Assembly (NCBI RefSeq): GCF_015751965.1
Contig: NZ_JADOVH010000007.1
Span: 49,908 to 113,907, forward strand
Length of the DNA stretch: 64,000 bases
Origin: Frigoribacterium sp. CG_9.8
Lineage (GTDB): Bacteria; Actinomycetota; Actinomycetes; Actinomycetales; Microbacteriaceae
Reading direction: 5' to 3'
Below are positions 28,323-36,455 of the stretch, piece by piece. The notes beneath the pieces are model-generated. The model was not told where the DNA came from. It did not search any database and saw only the letters and a program-made list of their open reading frames with translations. Position numbers and translations under genes: made by a program. Within the stretch, counting starts at the first letter, position 1, and the number at the start of each line of letters is the position of its first letter.

Positions 28323-28350
28323 TAGTTGTGACTCCGAACAGATACAACTA
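28323..28350. promoter_or_regulatory. Inverted repeat between etfB and marR
   Basis: TAGTTGT (28323-28329) and ACAACTA (28344-28350) form a perfect 7-bp inverted repeat with a 14-bp spacer in the divergent promoter region, a plausible MarR operator. Confidence 0.5.
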
Positions 28351-28455
28351 GTTCCTACTACTTTACCCATCTGCATACACACCCAGGCGAAGCATCAACG
28401 GCAGTAGCAATCCCCTGTACCGTAAGTGGACCGAGCGGACGAGAGGATTCAGCGG

Positions 28456-28992
28456 ATGGCAGCATCGACGCCACTGTTCAGCGATCCGATCGCCGAAGCG
28501 AAACGCCAGTGGCTGAGCCATGGGTGGCGGGAAGCCGCCGATGGCATGGCCGCCGTCACCTCTCTCATGCGCGCCCAGCAGCTCATGCTCGGTCGGGTCG
28601 AGAGCACGCTCAAGCCGTTCGGCCTGTCGTTCGCCCGATTCGAGATGCTGACGCTGCTCAGCTTCACCAAGGACGGGCAGTTGCCGATGGCGAGCGCCGG
28701 TGCGCGACTTCAGGTGCACCCGACGAGCGTCACGAACACCGTGGATCGGCTCGAGCGCGATGGCTTGGTGACTCGATCCGCTCACCCCACCGACGGTCGC
28801 GCAACCATTGTCACGATCACGGTGACCGGCCGCCAGGTGGTGACGAAAGCGTCACCCGCTCTCAACTCCACGGTCTTTGAGCAGCCGGGAATGTCACCGC
28901 AGGATCTCTCCGACCTCGTTCGCATCCTCGCCCGTTTCAGGCGACAGGCCGGCGACTTCATCGATCCGCCGACTCCGCCAGACCCGCTCTAG
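28456..28992 (+). CDS. MarR-family transcriptional regulator
   Basis: A 178-aa winged-helix regulator. Helix and wing features: LKPFGLSFARFEMLTLLSF, ASAGARLQVHPTSVTNTVDRLE (recognition helix), and DGLVTRSAHPTDGRATIVTIT (wing with DGR). The N-terminal 40 residues are a helical dimerisation extension. ATG 28456 has GAGAGGA about 8 nt upstream; the GTG at 28426 has none. The gene is divergent from etfB-etfA-cyt, which it may repress; ligand unknown, often an acyl-CoA or aromatic acid in regulators placed next to ETF genes (inference). Short stop-linked repeats (GACCCGCT-TAG type) follow its end. Confidence 0.9.
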   Translation: MAASTPLFSDPIAEAKRQWLSHGWREAADGMAAVTSLMRAQQLMLGRVESTLKPFGLSFARFEMLTLLSFTKDGQLPMASAGARLQVHPTSVTNTVDRLERDGLVTRSAHPTDGRATIVTITVTGRQVVTKASPALNSTVFEQPGMSPQDLSDLVRILARFRRQAGDFIDPPTPPDPL

Positions 28993-29054
28993 AAGACTGA
29001 CCCGCTGTAGAGGACGGACCTGCTTTAGCCGCCGGATTCGCGTGAGCCGCCGAA

Positions 29055-30620
29055 TCAGCGCACCGGCAGCTTCGAATAGCTGGGAAAGTTTCCGAACAAA
29101 TGCTCAGTGACGTCTGCGGGCGCTTCGGTCACCGCGTCGATGAGCAGATCCCCGCCAACGAATGCGCCGGTCCAGGAGGCGCCGAGGCCGCCGAATACCT
29201 CTTCTCGGTCCCCTCTGCTTCGCGGGCGATTGACCCCGACCTTGAACGCGCGCAGTTCGTGGCCGACCCGGGTTGCGAAATCCGGATCGTCGGTGGCGAT
29301 GGATGCAACCAGGTTGCCGTTACTCACGTTCATGGCAGCGAGGAGTTCTGCTTCGGTGTCGACGAGAACAATCGAGTCGAGGGGTCCGAAGGGCTCGGCG
29401 TGGTGAAGCGACCACGATGTCGACGGGTCGAGCACTGTTGCGGGAGCTATGTAGGCGCTGGTGTCTTGGCCGACAATGAACCGGCCATCCTCGCGGATCC
29501 CGCAGTAGATAGGAGCGGCTCCCTTGTCGAGGGCTTCTTCGAACTGGCTCACCAGGGAAGTGGCCTTGGTGGCGTGGATGACCGGTCCGAAGTCGAGCAC
29601 GGGCAGCGCGTCATCATCATCTGCGACCGCAAGCGGATGCCCGAATTTGAGATCGCGCACCATGGGCAGGTACACATCAAGAAACTCAGGTAGCAGCCGG
29701 CGCTGGATCACGTATCGCGGGTAGGCGGTGCAGCGCTGTTTGGCGTACTCGAATCCCTTGCGCAGATGGCCCGCGAGCACATCCCACTGCGAGAACTCCC
29801 AAATTCCCCAGGCATTCAGTCCCTCCTGTTCCAGGATGTGTCGACGGTTCGTATCCGCGAGGGTGACGGCGACCTTGCGCCCGTTGGAACGCCCTCCGAC
29901 AAAGGCGAGAGCCCCGATCTGGGGCGATTGGATGAGGGCGTCGCCGAGCTCGGCGCCGACCCCGGAAACGAGGGTCACGGGTAGACCCGCTCGGTGCATC
30001 ATCGCGTGGGCCAGGGTGAGCGTATGAAAACCGCCCTGCGATGGCGTCTTCGCGATCACCGCGTTCCCGGCAAGAATCTGCACGAGTTCGGCGTGAACTT
30101 GCACGCTCATCGGATAGTTCCATGACGCGATGTTGGACACCGGGCCGGACAGCGGAGTGCGTTCCTCGGAGGTGCCCACCCTGAGTTGACGCGGGATCTG
30201 CTCCAGGTACCAGCGCACTCCATCGATGCACCGGTCGATATCGGCCAGAGCGATCAGCCAGGGTTTGCCGATCTCCCAGACCAGCAGCATTGCCAGCAGA
30301 TCGCGCTGCGATTCCAACAGGTCAACAGCGTGCGTGACCCTAGCCACTCGCTCGGCGAGCGGTGTCCCCCGCCAAATAGCGTGCTGTTCAGCGGCCAGAG
30401 CGACCGCATCGACTGCGGTTTGGTGATCGATGCGCGGAGGCCCAATAATCAGCGTGCCGTCGATGGGTGAACTGTGCACGCTGGATTCCCCGGCTGGCAC
30501 CCAGTCGCCCCCGATCAGGTTGCGAAGGCTCCCCGGATCGAACGATTCCGGAGCCGCGGTTCGGCAGCGCGCGTATGTCTCGGCCCAGTTGGTGCCTGAC
30601 TTGATGTGCAGCTGGGCCAT
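29055..30620 (-). CDS. NAD(P)-dependent aldehyde dehydrogenase family protein
   Basis: A 521-aa aldehyde dehydrogenase. The N-terminal NAD domain has VSNIASWNYPMSVQVHAEL (oxyanion Asn), AGNAVIAKTPSQGG, and LAFVGGRSNGRKV; the general-base Glu sits in HILEQEGLNAWG and the nucleophilic Cys in KQRCTAYPRYV. The last two motifs deviate from the common LELGG and GQxC forms, placing it in a divergent clade resembling acyl- or phenylacetaldehyde-type enzymes more than gabD. The start at 30620 is the Met before AQLHIKSG; an earlier frame start lacks support. It appears monocistronic; substrate unknown. Confidence 0.85.
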   Translation of the reverse strand: MAQLHIKSGTNWAETYARCRTAAPESFDPGSLRNLIGGDWVPAGESSVHSSPIDGTLIIGPPRIDHQTAVDAVALAAEQHAIWRGTPLAERVARVTHAVDLLESQRDLLAMLLVWEIGKPWLIALADIDRCIDGVRWYLEQIPRQLRVGTSEERTPLSGPVSNIASWNYPMSVQVHAELVQILAGNAVIAKTPSQGGFHTLTLAHAMMHRAGLPVTLVSGVGAELGDALIQSPQIGALAFVGGRSNGRKVAVTLADTNRRHILEQEGLNAWGIWEFSQWDVLAGHLRKGFEYAKQRCTAYPRYVIQRRLLPEFLDVYLPMVRDLKFGHPLAVADDDDALPVLDFGPVIHATKATSLVSQFEEALDKGAAPIYCGIREDGRFIVGQDTSAYIAPATVLDPSTSWSLHHAEPFGPLDSIVLVDTEAELLAAMNVSNGNLVASIATDDPDFATRVGHELRAFKVGVNRPRSRGDREEVFGGLGASWTGAFVGGDLLIDAVTEAPADVTEHLFGNFPSYSKLPVR

Positions 30621-30742
30621 AGTGCATCCATTCGATAGTGAACGAGAAGTGCCGGAGCATCCGCCTCCGGTTGGCAATTCTTAGCACACGAGTGGCAAAT
30701 CAAGCTGGGTTAGGGCATCACCGGGTTGACCACGCAGGAGAC

Positions 30743-31831
30743 TCAGCCGTCGGCATGCGGTTTCACCGGAGTGGCTGCGGTGATCGACAAATCATCGAGG
30801 TTCGGGAGGGCATGACTCACACGGTGCCTTGCGTGTTTTACCGTGCCTTCGACAGTGGAGAGAGGTGCGTCGGCGACGTGGATGGTTGCCGCTCCCTGCA
30901 GGCGGTGTCCGACCCAACGGAGCTGGATTCGAGATACGGAGATGACTCCGGGCATGCCCTCGAGAGCGTGTCGAGCGCGGTCGACAAGCGCAGGCTCGAT
31001 GGCATCCATGAGTCGCCGCCCAATGCTTTTAGTGGTTCCCCAGAGCAGCACGATGATGGCGGCGGAGATGACGACGCCGATGATCGGATCGGCGAGCGGG
31101 AACCCGAGCATGACACCGATGGCCCCGAGCAACACTGCGAGGGAAGTGAACCCGTCTAGTCGCGCATGGACGCCATCGGCGACGAGAGCTGCTGAGCCGA
31201 TTTTCTGCCCGACCCGGATGCGGTAAATGGCGACGATTTCGTTGCCGATGAATCCAATCAATCCGGCGGCGGCGACAAGCCAGAGATTCTGCAGGCTCTG
31301 CGGGTGGAACAGGCGATCGATGGATTCCCAGGCGGCAACGATCGCGGAGAGCGCGACCACAGCAACGATAAATAGGCCGGCGAGATCTTCGGCGCGCCCG
31401 AAACCGTAGGTGTAGCGCCGGGTGGCGATGCGGCGGCCGAGGATGAATGCGATCCAGAGCGGCACCGCGGTAAGTGCGTCTGAGAAGTTATGGATCGTGT
31501 CGGCAAGCAGGGCGACCGAGCCACTGATGAGAAAGATCAAGAACTGCAGGATGGTGGTTGCGAGCAGCACAAAGAGGCTGATCTTGAGTGCCCGCACACC
31601 CTGCGAGCTGGCCTCGAGGGCGTCATCGATCGAGTCGGCAGCGTCGTGCGTGTGAGGCACGAACAACCCGTAGAAGAATCCCTTGATGCCGCCCGGGTGT
31701 GAGTGCGCGTGGTCGTGCGCGTGGTGCGCGTGGTCGTCGTGCCCGTGGTCGTCGTGCCCGTGGTCGTGCGCGTGGTCGTGGTCGTGGTCGTGGACATCGG
31801 AGTCATGTGAATGGTCGCGGGGAGTGCTCAT
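30743..31831 (-). CDS. Cation diffusion facilitator (Zn/Cd efflux) with His-rich N-terminus
   Basis: A 362-aa CDF transporter exporting Zn2+ or related divalent ions in exchange for protons. The first 45 residues are dominated by His-Asp pairs (DHDHDHAHDHGHD), a metal-sensing or buffering tail. Six TM segments follow; site A is formed by HNFSDALT in TM2 and HARLDG in TM5, the HxxxD pair typical of Zn/Cd transporters. The C-terminal cytoplasmic domain (ALEGMPGVISVSRIQLRWVGHRL) is the ferredoxin-like dimer domain. The ATG overlaps the stop of the upstream ArsR gene (ATGA), so sensor and pump form one operon. Confidence 0.93.
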   Translation of the reverse strand: MSTPRDHSHDSDVHDHDHDHAHDHGHDDHGHDDHAHHAHDHAHSHPGGIKGFFYGLFVPHTHDAADSIDDALEASSQGVRALKISLFVLLATTILQFLIFLISGSVALLADTIHNFSDALTAVPLWIAFILGRRIATRRYTYGFGRAEDLAGLFIVAVVALSAIVAAWESIDRLFHPQSLQNLWLVAAAGLIGFIGNEIVAIYRIRVGQKIGSAALVADGVHARLDGFTSLAVLLGAIGVMLGFPLADPIIGVVISAAIIVLLWGTTKSIGRRLMDAIEPALVDRARHALEGMPGVISVSRIQLRWVGHRLQGAATIHVADAPLSTVEGTVKHARHRVSHALPNLDDLSITAATPVKPHADG

Positions 31832-32196
31832 GTGGTGACCTGTCGATCAATGGGATGGTGGTGCCGGGGGGATCCGCCGAGACTGTGCTCGGCTTGGAAG
31901 ATCGCGGCGCTGACGAGCTGATTCGCGTGCTCGTCGGCGAGGCTGTAAAACACTCGCGTGCCCACCTGGCGAGTGGATACGATCCGGGCCAGACGCAGTT
32001 TCGCGAGGTGCTGCGACACCGATGCCGGTGTTTTATCGAGGATGTCAGCCAGATTGTTCACCGCGAGTTCCTCGTTGTGGAGGGCGAGAATGATTCGCAC
32101 CCGGGTCGCGTCGGCGAGCATCCCGAAGATCTCAACTGCCAACTCGACATATTGGCTATCCGGGTACCGGCCACAAACCTGCTTATCCGCATCCAT
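31828..32196 (-). CDS. ArsR/SmtB-family metal sensor repressor
   Basis: A 122-aa winged-helix repressor: VEIFGMLADATRVRIILALHNEELAV, then the recognition helix KTPASVSQHLAKLRLARIV and wing RQVGTRVFYSLADEH. The last 30 residues are His-rich (QAEHSLGG, RHHHPID), suggesting Zn/Co/Ni binding near the alpha5 site, as in CzrA/NmtR-like sensors; an exact metal cannot be assigned. Cys14 (numbering from an alternative upstream start) lies in KQVCGRYP. The start at 32196 is chosen because an operator-like palindrome overlaps that ATG; GTG 32214 is possible. Co-transcribed with the CDF pump by a 4-nt overlap. Confidence 0.9.
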   Translation of the reverse strand: MDADKQVCGRYPDSQYVELAVEIFGMLADATRVRIILALHNEELAVNNLADILDKTPASVSQHLAKLRLARIVSTRQVGTRVFYSLADEHANQLVSAAIFQAEHSLGGSPRHHHPIDRQVTT

Positions 32197-32208
32197 AAGC
32201 AGATTATG
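32194..32208. promoter_or_regulatory. ArsR-type operator candidate
   Basis: CATAAGCAGATTATG is an imperfect palindrome (CATAA...TTATG) overlapping the presumed start codon of the ArsR gene. Position and shape suit autorepression by the metal sensor. Confidence 0.5.
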
Positions 32209-32306
32209 GCACACACCTGGCTGGGGAATCGGGTGGCATCGCCACTCAGGAAATCTCCCTGCGTATGCCCCTAGGCTTCAGGAACGACGACCTGGAGGCA
32301 CAGCTC

Positions 32307-32672
32307 ATGAAATGTCCAACAGATTCAGCCACCCTCGTAATGAGCGAGCGCGGCGGCGTCGAAATCGACTATTGCCCGGAGTGCCGCGGCGTCTGGCTCG
32401 ACCGCGGCGAATTAGACAAGATTATCGACCGTGCCGAGAAGGAATTCGCCGCAGTCGCTACCCCCGCACCCGCCCAAGCACCCACCGCGCTGCCGCAGCA
32501 ATACCCGACCCAACAACAGGGTTCGGGCCAGTATGGCGAACGCAGTGACCGCGGATACAACGACCGCGACCGCAACAGTGACAGCCGTGACAGAGACAGC
32601 CGCAACGGTGACAGCCGCGACGGGTACCGCCCGAAGAAGCGTGAAAACTGGCTCGGCGAGCTGTTCGGATAG
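32307..32672 (+). CDS. TFIIB-type zinc-ribbon protein
   Basis: A 121-aa protein. Residues 1-45 form the zf-TFIIB-like domain: KCPTDSATLVM, then IDYCPECRGVWLDRGELDKI, where Cys3 and the CPEC pair plus the WLDRGEL motif are the family marks. The middle is a Gln/Pro-rich linker and then a charged Asp-Arg-Ser repeat (DRDRNSDSRDRDSR) before a conserved C-terminal ENWLGELFG. GGAGG lies 9 nt before ATG 32307. Members are small cytoplasmic proteins of unknown function. It is divergent from the ArsR-CDF operon; a shared role in zinc physiology is conceivable but unproven. Confidence 0.85.
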   Translation: MKCPTDSATLVMSERGGVEIDYCPECRGVWLDRGELDKIIDRAEKEFAAVATPAPAQAPTALPQQYPTQQQGSGQYGERSDRGYNDRDRNSDSRDRDSRNGDSRDGYRPKKRENWLGELFG

Positions 32673-32777
32673 GCATTCGCTAACCGCACAGCGCGACTTG
32701 CTCATCGCGAACGCTCGCGACACGACCGTTCGCGAAACGACAGCCCACGACACGACCGCTCACAAAACGAGGCAACT

Positions 32778-33140
32778 GTGAAAAATTCGTCATCCCCGCG
32801 ACACCGCCTCCCTGCATTGCTGGTTGTGCCGCTCCTGTTTGCCCTGGTCGGGTGTTCGCAGCTCGAGACCGCGGTGTCGGATGGGGCCAAGGATGTGGCC
32901 ACCACTGCGAAGGCGGCCGTGAGCGCCGAGCTGACCAAACGAATCTGTGCCCCGCTGGCCGACGGAACGATCAGCGCCGAGGACCAAGCGCGGGTGACCG
33001 ATCTGCTGAAAGCAGCCGAAGCATCCGGGCTGGCTACCGACCTCATCGCCAGCATGCAGAAGGTCGCCGACTCCCCAGCGCAGGTATCCGCGAGTGATAT
33101 CACCGCATTCGTCGAGGCATGCAAGGCCGCGACGCCCTAA
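32778..33140 (+). CDS. Small predicted lipoprotein
   Basis: A 120-aa exported protein with a basic N-terminus (KNSSSPRHR), hydrophobic LPALLVVPLLFAL and lipobox LVGC with Cys at about residue 26, so it should be acylated and anchored outside the membrane. The mature part is helical and Ala-rich, with a single Cys pair (RICAP and EACKA) that may be disulfide-bonded. GTG start; no strong ribosome site. The DNA just upstream (32697-32777) has degenerate CGACACGACCG-type repeats. No family recognised. Confidence 0.7.
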   Translation: MKNSSSPRHRLPALLVVPLLFALVGCSQLETAVSDGAKDVATTAKAAVSAELTKRICAPLADGTISAEDQARVTDLLKAAEASGLATDLIASMQKVADSPAQVSASDITAFVEACKAATP

Positions 33141-33180
33141 ACCCGCAGCCGGAGACCCGCAGCCGGGTGCGGTCACAATC

Positions 33181-33224
33181 CGCTGAGCGCTCGGCGCTGA
33201 GCGCTCGGCGCTGAGCGCTCGGCT
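33181..33224. repeat. 14-bp tandem repeat GCTGAGCGCTCGGC
   Basis: Three consecutive copies of a 14-bp unit, each internally palindromic (GAGCGCTC), following two copies of a GACCCGCAGCCGG-like unit after the lipoprotein stop. The palindromes could act as a bidirectional terminator between the two converging genes. Confidence 0.75.
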
Positions 33225-33525
33225 ATGGGTGCTCACGCCGCTCTACGGCGGACGCCCACACCCACACTTCGCTTACCGGCCCATTGCGTATCATCAGGCG
33301 GATCTTGACCGCCCGGTCGGTCCAGCCGATGGCTTCACAATCCGGTCGGATGACCGATTCGTGGAACCGGACGTACGCGCGCACCGCGATCGGGGCATCC
33401 GCCTCAGTCATGGGATGGTGAGCTAGGTCGAGCTCCGCGTCACTGAGACCGATCGGCCGTGGGCGCACTACGGCCTCTTCGATTTCGCGCCCGATCGCAC
33501 CGCCGTAGCGCTTGTTCTCTCCCAT
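33223..33525 (-). CDS. Conserved hypothetical 100-aa protein
   Basis: A 100-aa soluble protein starting GENKRYGGAIGREIEEAVV, with a central AYVRFHESVIRPDCEAIGWTDRAV segment and C-terminal SEVWVWASAVERRE. The start is supported by an AGAGAA-like site overlapping the ATG region and by the compact conserved-looking N-terminus. Composition and codon use are normal for the window, so I accept it as a gene. I recall similar short proteins in Microbacteriaceae near error-prone polymerase genes, which I cannot verify. Upstream DNA contains a GAAC-N4-TTTC element resembling a degenerate SOS box. Function unknown. Confidence 0.65.
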   Translation of the reverse strand: MGENKRYGGAIGREIEEAVVRPRPIGLSDAELDLAHHPMTEADAPIAVRAYVRFHESVIRPDCEAIGWTDRAVKIRLMIRNGPVSEVWVWASAVERREHP

Positions 33526-33609
33526 GCAATTAGTAGAACATACTTTCGAATGTTAAGGGATATGTGAGCGCCCGCCGGGCACGCGATGCCCGGCTGCTCG
33601 CACGGATTG

Positions 33610-35358
33610 TCACGGCAGGGAGCCGTGTGAATCGACCTCAGCCACGACCGTTCTCGACTCGCGCCGGCTCGAATTCAATATTGGCTCCGGCTCTGGCACC
33701 ACAATCGTTTCGGCTAGGCGCGCGATCGCCTCGTTCCGCATGTCAATCTTGCGAATCTTGCCCGAGACGGTCAGGGGGAAGCTCTCACGGACATCCGTGT
33801 ACTTGGGCACCTTGAAATGGGCAAGGCGCCCGCGGCAGAATTCGGCGACATCCTCGGCGGTCAACGTGTCGGCTCCTGGAGCGAGGATGATGCAGGCCAT
33901 CAGTTCCTCGCCGTACTTCTCATCGGGAACACCGATCACCTGCACATCGTGGATGCGCGGGTGTCGAAGCAAGAATTCCTCTATCTCGCGCGGGTAGATA
34001 TTCTCACCCCCGCGAATCACCATGTCCTTGATGCGCCCTTCCACCGTGATGTACCCCTCGGTGTCCATGCTCGCGAGGTCGCCGGTGTGGATCCATCCCT
34101 CGTCGTCGATCGAATCTCGAGTCTTCTCCGGCTCATCCCAGTAGCCGGAGATAACGCTGTACCCGCGGGTACACAGCTCACCGATCTCGCCGCGCGCCAC
34201 CATGTCACCGGTCTGCAGATCGATGATCCTGTTCTCCAGGTGCGGCATCGTGCGACCAACCGTAGATGTGCGACGTTCGATCGTGTCGTCGCTTCGGGTC
34301 ATTGCCGACACAGGTGAGGTCTCCGTCATGCCATAGCAAATAGCCACATCGACCATGTTCATCTCGCCGATCACCCGGTTCATCACGGCGACCGGGCAGG
34401 TGGAGCCAGCCATCACCCCGGTGCGCAGGGTGGACAGGTCATAGTCGCTGAAATCCGGCAGGGCCAGCTCGGCCATGAACATGGTCGGCACCCCGTAGAG
34501 CGAGGTGCCACCGTGATCCTGAACAGCCTGAAGGGCAGCGGATGCCGCGAAGCCGCGCCCCGGAATGATGGCAGCGGCCCCGTGCGCGTAGATGTTCAGA
34601 TTGCCGATGACCATGCCGAAGCAGTGATAAAACGGAACCGGGACTACGACGCGATCATGTTCGGTGTAGTGCAGTAGCTCGCCGATGAAAAAGCCATTAT
34701 TCAGAATGTTGCGGTGGGTGAGTGTTGCGCCCTTCGGAAAACCGGTCGTGCCCGATGTGTACTGCAGGTTGATCGGGTCGCTCGCACAAAGCTCATCCAT
34801 CCGCTCGCGAAGTCCGATGGAAGAGCTGTCTGCGCCAGCATCGAGCAGCGCTGCATAGCTGAACTCGCCCGGCTGGCTCTGGCGGCCGTCGCCGTCGCCG
34901 TCGCCGTCGATGAAGACGAGTTCGCGCAGTTCGGGACAGTTCGCGCGGGCGTCACGCGCCATGTTCGGGTAGTCGCTGTTTTTGTCGGAGGGGGCGGAGA
35001 TGAGCATGCGCATTCCGCACTGCCGCACCACGTATTCCAGTTCGACGGTCCGAAACGCTGGATTCACGTTCACGAGGATCGCACCGACCTTGGCGGTCGC
35101 ATACTGAACGACTGTCCACTCGGCGCAATTGGGGGACCAGATGCCTACCCGGTCGCCACGCTGAATGCCGAGGACGAGAAGCCCGAGGGCGAACCGGTCC
35201 ACGACCGAGTTCAGCTCGGTATAGCTCCACTGCCTGCCGGTCGCAACCTCGATGAGTGCATCACGATGCGGGAATCGCGCCACAGTGCCCTCAAAGTGAT
35301 CGCCGATGGTGGATTCCAGCAGCGGCGGACGCGACGGGCCCTGAGAATACGACGACAT
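33610..35358 (-). CDS. AMP-forming acyl-CoA synthetase
   Basis: A 582-aa ANL-superfamily enzyme activating a fatty or other carboxylic acid to its CoA thioester through an acyl-adenylate. Motifs: the P-loop-like [47 protein letters not shown] (ATP ribose), [17 protein letters not shown] and the C-terminal catalytic Lys in [10 protein letters not shown]. Sequence around the [13 protein letters not shown] gate suggests medium- or long-chain acids, the FadD/FACL type, but chain length is inference. A GTCGCC repeat encodes GDGDGDG at about residue 150, a surface loop. It is monocistronic; the ETF genes at 27 kb would complement it in beta-oxidation. Confidence 0.92.
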   Translation of the reverse strand: MSSYSQGPSRPPLLESTIGDHFEGTVARFPHRDALIEVATGRQWSYTELNSVVDRFALGLLVLGIQRGDRVGIWSPNCAEWTVVQYATAKVGAILVNVNPAFRTVELEYVVRQCGMRMLISAPSDKNSDYPNMARDARANCPELRELVFIDGDGDGDGRQSQPGEFSYAALLDAGADSSSIGLRERMDELCASDPINLQYTSGTTGFPKGATLTHRNILNNGFFIGELLHYTEHDRVVVPVPFYHCFGMVIGNLNIYAHGAAAIIPGRGFAASAALQAVQDHGGTSLYGVPTMFMAELALPDFSDYDLSTLRTGVMAGSTCPVAVMNRVIGEMNMVDVAICYGMTETSPVSAMTRSDDTIERRTSTVGRTMPHLENRIIDLQTGDMVARGEIGELCTRGYSVISGYWDEPEKTRDSIDDEGWIHTGDLASMDTEGYITVEGRIKDMVIRGGENIYPREIEEFLLRHPRIHDVQVIGVPDEKYGEELMACIILAPGADTLTAEDVAEFCRGRLAHFKVPKYTDVRESFPLTVSGKIRKIDMRNEAIARLAETIVVPEPEPILNSSRRESRTVVAEVDSHGSLP

Positions 35359-35458
35359 GTGCGGGATCCCCTGTGATCACCGTGAATGGTCGGAGGACCA
35401 GCCACGCGAGCACGCTAACTTCTCCGGACTACCGGTGTCAAGGGAGGGGCCGCGCTGT

Positions 35459-35493
35459 GCGAGGTGCGAGGTGCGAGGTGCGAGGTGCGAGCG
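35459..35493. repeat. 7-bp tandem repeat GCGAGGT, five copies
   Basis: Five head-to-tail copies of GCGAGGT (the last partial) in the intergenic region upstream of the acyl-CoA synthetase. A simple-sequence tract that may vary in copy number. Confidence 0.85.
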
Positions 35494-35571
35494 ATGACAG
35501 CACGGGCGCGTCAGCGACGATGGCAACCTATTGTCGCTAGTGAATTCGGTGGGCCAGCGTTCAACGGCCGT

Positions 35572-35616
35572 GAAGCCCCTAAGACCCCCGTGAATCCGGC
35601 GGCCTAAGGGGCTTTA
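35572..35616. terminator. Hairpin AAGCCCCT...AGGGGCTTT
   Basis: AAGCCCCT (35573-35580) and AGGGGCTTT (35607-35615) pair perfectly around a 26-nt interval and run into TTTACTTG. The shape suits a bidirectional factor-independent terminator. It lies next to a possible tRNA 3' fragment. Confidence 0.5.
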
Positions 35617-35620
35617 CTTG

Positions 35621-35643
35621 TGCGGAGGGCTTGGGATTCGAAC
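35621..35643 (-). other. Possible tRNA 3'-end fragment (att-like)
   Basis: On the minus strand GTTCGAATCCCAAGCCCTCCGCA resembles the T-loop and 3' acceptor strand of a tRNA, but there is no matching 5' half and the T-stem does not pair. It could be an attachment-site scar of a mobile element carrying the AbiE-like genes that follow. Weak evidence. Confidence 0.3.
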
Positions 35644-35786
35644 TCTAAAAAATGCCCGTGCGACCATTCGGGAAGTGGTAAATTTTCCCGGAGATTCAAC
35701 GTTTTTGAGTGATAACGACCATCTACGATCTGCTTCATTTGCCCACAGATGTGGGCAGAGTGTTGGCAAGCGACATTCCGTCTTTT

Positions 35787-35825
35787 CCGTATAAATACGG
35801 ATGTTTGCTTTCATATTTATATGAA
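35787..35825. promoter_or_regulatory. Two palindromes upstream of the AbiE-like operon
   Basis: CCGTATAAATACGG (35787-35800, 6-bp arms) and TTCATATTTATATGAA (35810-35825, perfect 7-bp arms) are spaced 23 bp centre to centre, 20-55 bp before the antitoxin-like gene. AbiEi antitoxins repress their own operon through inverted repeats, so these are good operator candidates. The stretch is AT-rich against a GC-rich background. Confidence 0.6.
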
Positions 35826-35843
35826 ACCTGCGAGCATGGTGCG

Positions 35844-36455
35844 ATGAAGAACGTAGAAATAGTCTGGCGCACTTTGGCCGACGCGGCGCTCGAGAGTCGG
35901 CGCAATTGGAACAGCATCAACGATATCGCTGAGGCTGCGTCGGTCGCACCGTCGACGACTCACCAGGCGCTCGGGCGACTTGTCGATATTGGTGCTGTCC
36001 GCCCGAACTCGCGCCGCGGGTACACGGTCGTTTCGCCCGAGAAACTTCTCGAAGCGTTCGCAGCGCACCGCAACCTGCGCGCCGACACCATGGTGTCCAC
36101 AACCTTGCCCGCCGCCCAAAAACTTCTCGATGACGATCAAATCGACTACGCGATCAGCGGCAGCACTGCCGCAGTGCACTACCTCGGCGGCCAAAACACC
36201 GTCGCCGATCTGGGCCGGCGGATTGTCTACACGACCCGCCGACTGTCTCAAAGTGACTTCCCCGCGGGAGACGAGGTCATCATCCTGGCAGAAGATCCAC
36301 TGGCGGCAGGCACCTGGAAATCCGGATACGCCAGCCTCGCACAAACCTACGCCGACCTATGGGCGAGCCCCGGATGGCAGGCAGCCGAATTCACTCGCGC
36401 CCTCAAGGCGAAACTGTTCGCCGAGGCCGACTGGGAGCAACGCACCAGTGCCTAA
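35844..36455 (+). CDS. Winged-helix antitoxin-like protein (AbiEi-type)
   Basis: A 203-aa protein. The N-terminal winged helix reads MKNVEIVWRTLADAALE, then INDIAEAASVAPSTTHQALGRLVDIGAV. The C-terminal part (YAISGSTAAVHYLGG ... ILAEDPLAAGTW) resembles the AbiEi-like C-terminal domain that neutralises the nucleotidyltransferase toxin. Start 35844 lies after two operator palindromes; a longer frame to 35709 would run through them and is rejected. It overlaps the toxin GTG by 8 nt, the usual antitoxin-first, translationally coupled layout of type IV abortive-infection modules. Assignment rests on domain layout and gene pairing rather than on strong sequence identity. Confidence 0.7.
   Translation: MKNVEIVWRTLADAALESRRNWNSINDIAEAASVAPSTTHQALGRLVDIGAVRPNSRRGYTVVSPEKLLEAFAAHRNLRADTMVSTTLPAAQKLLDDDQIDYAISGSTAAVHYLGGQNTVADLGRRIVYTTRRLSQSDFPAGDEVIILAEDPLAAGTWKSGYASLAQTYADLWASPGWQAAEFTRALKAKLFAEADWEQRTSA

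Noticed and set aside
35459..35493. CRISPR-like repeat array
   Set aside because: The repeats are 7 bp with no spacers; none of the tandem tracts in the window has CRISPR spacing and no cas gene is present.
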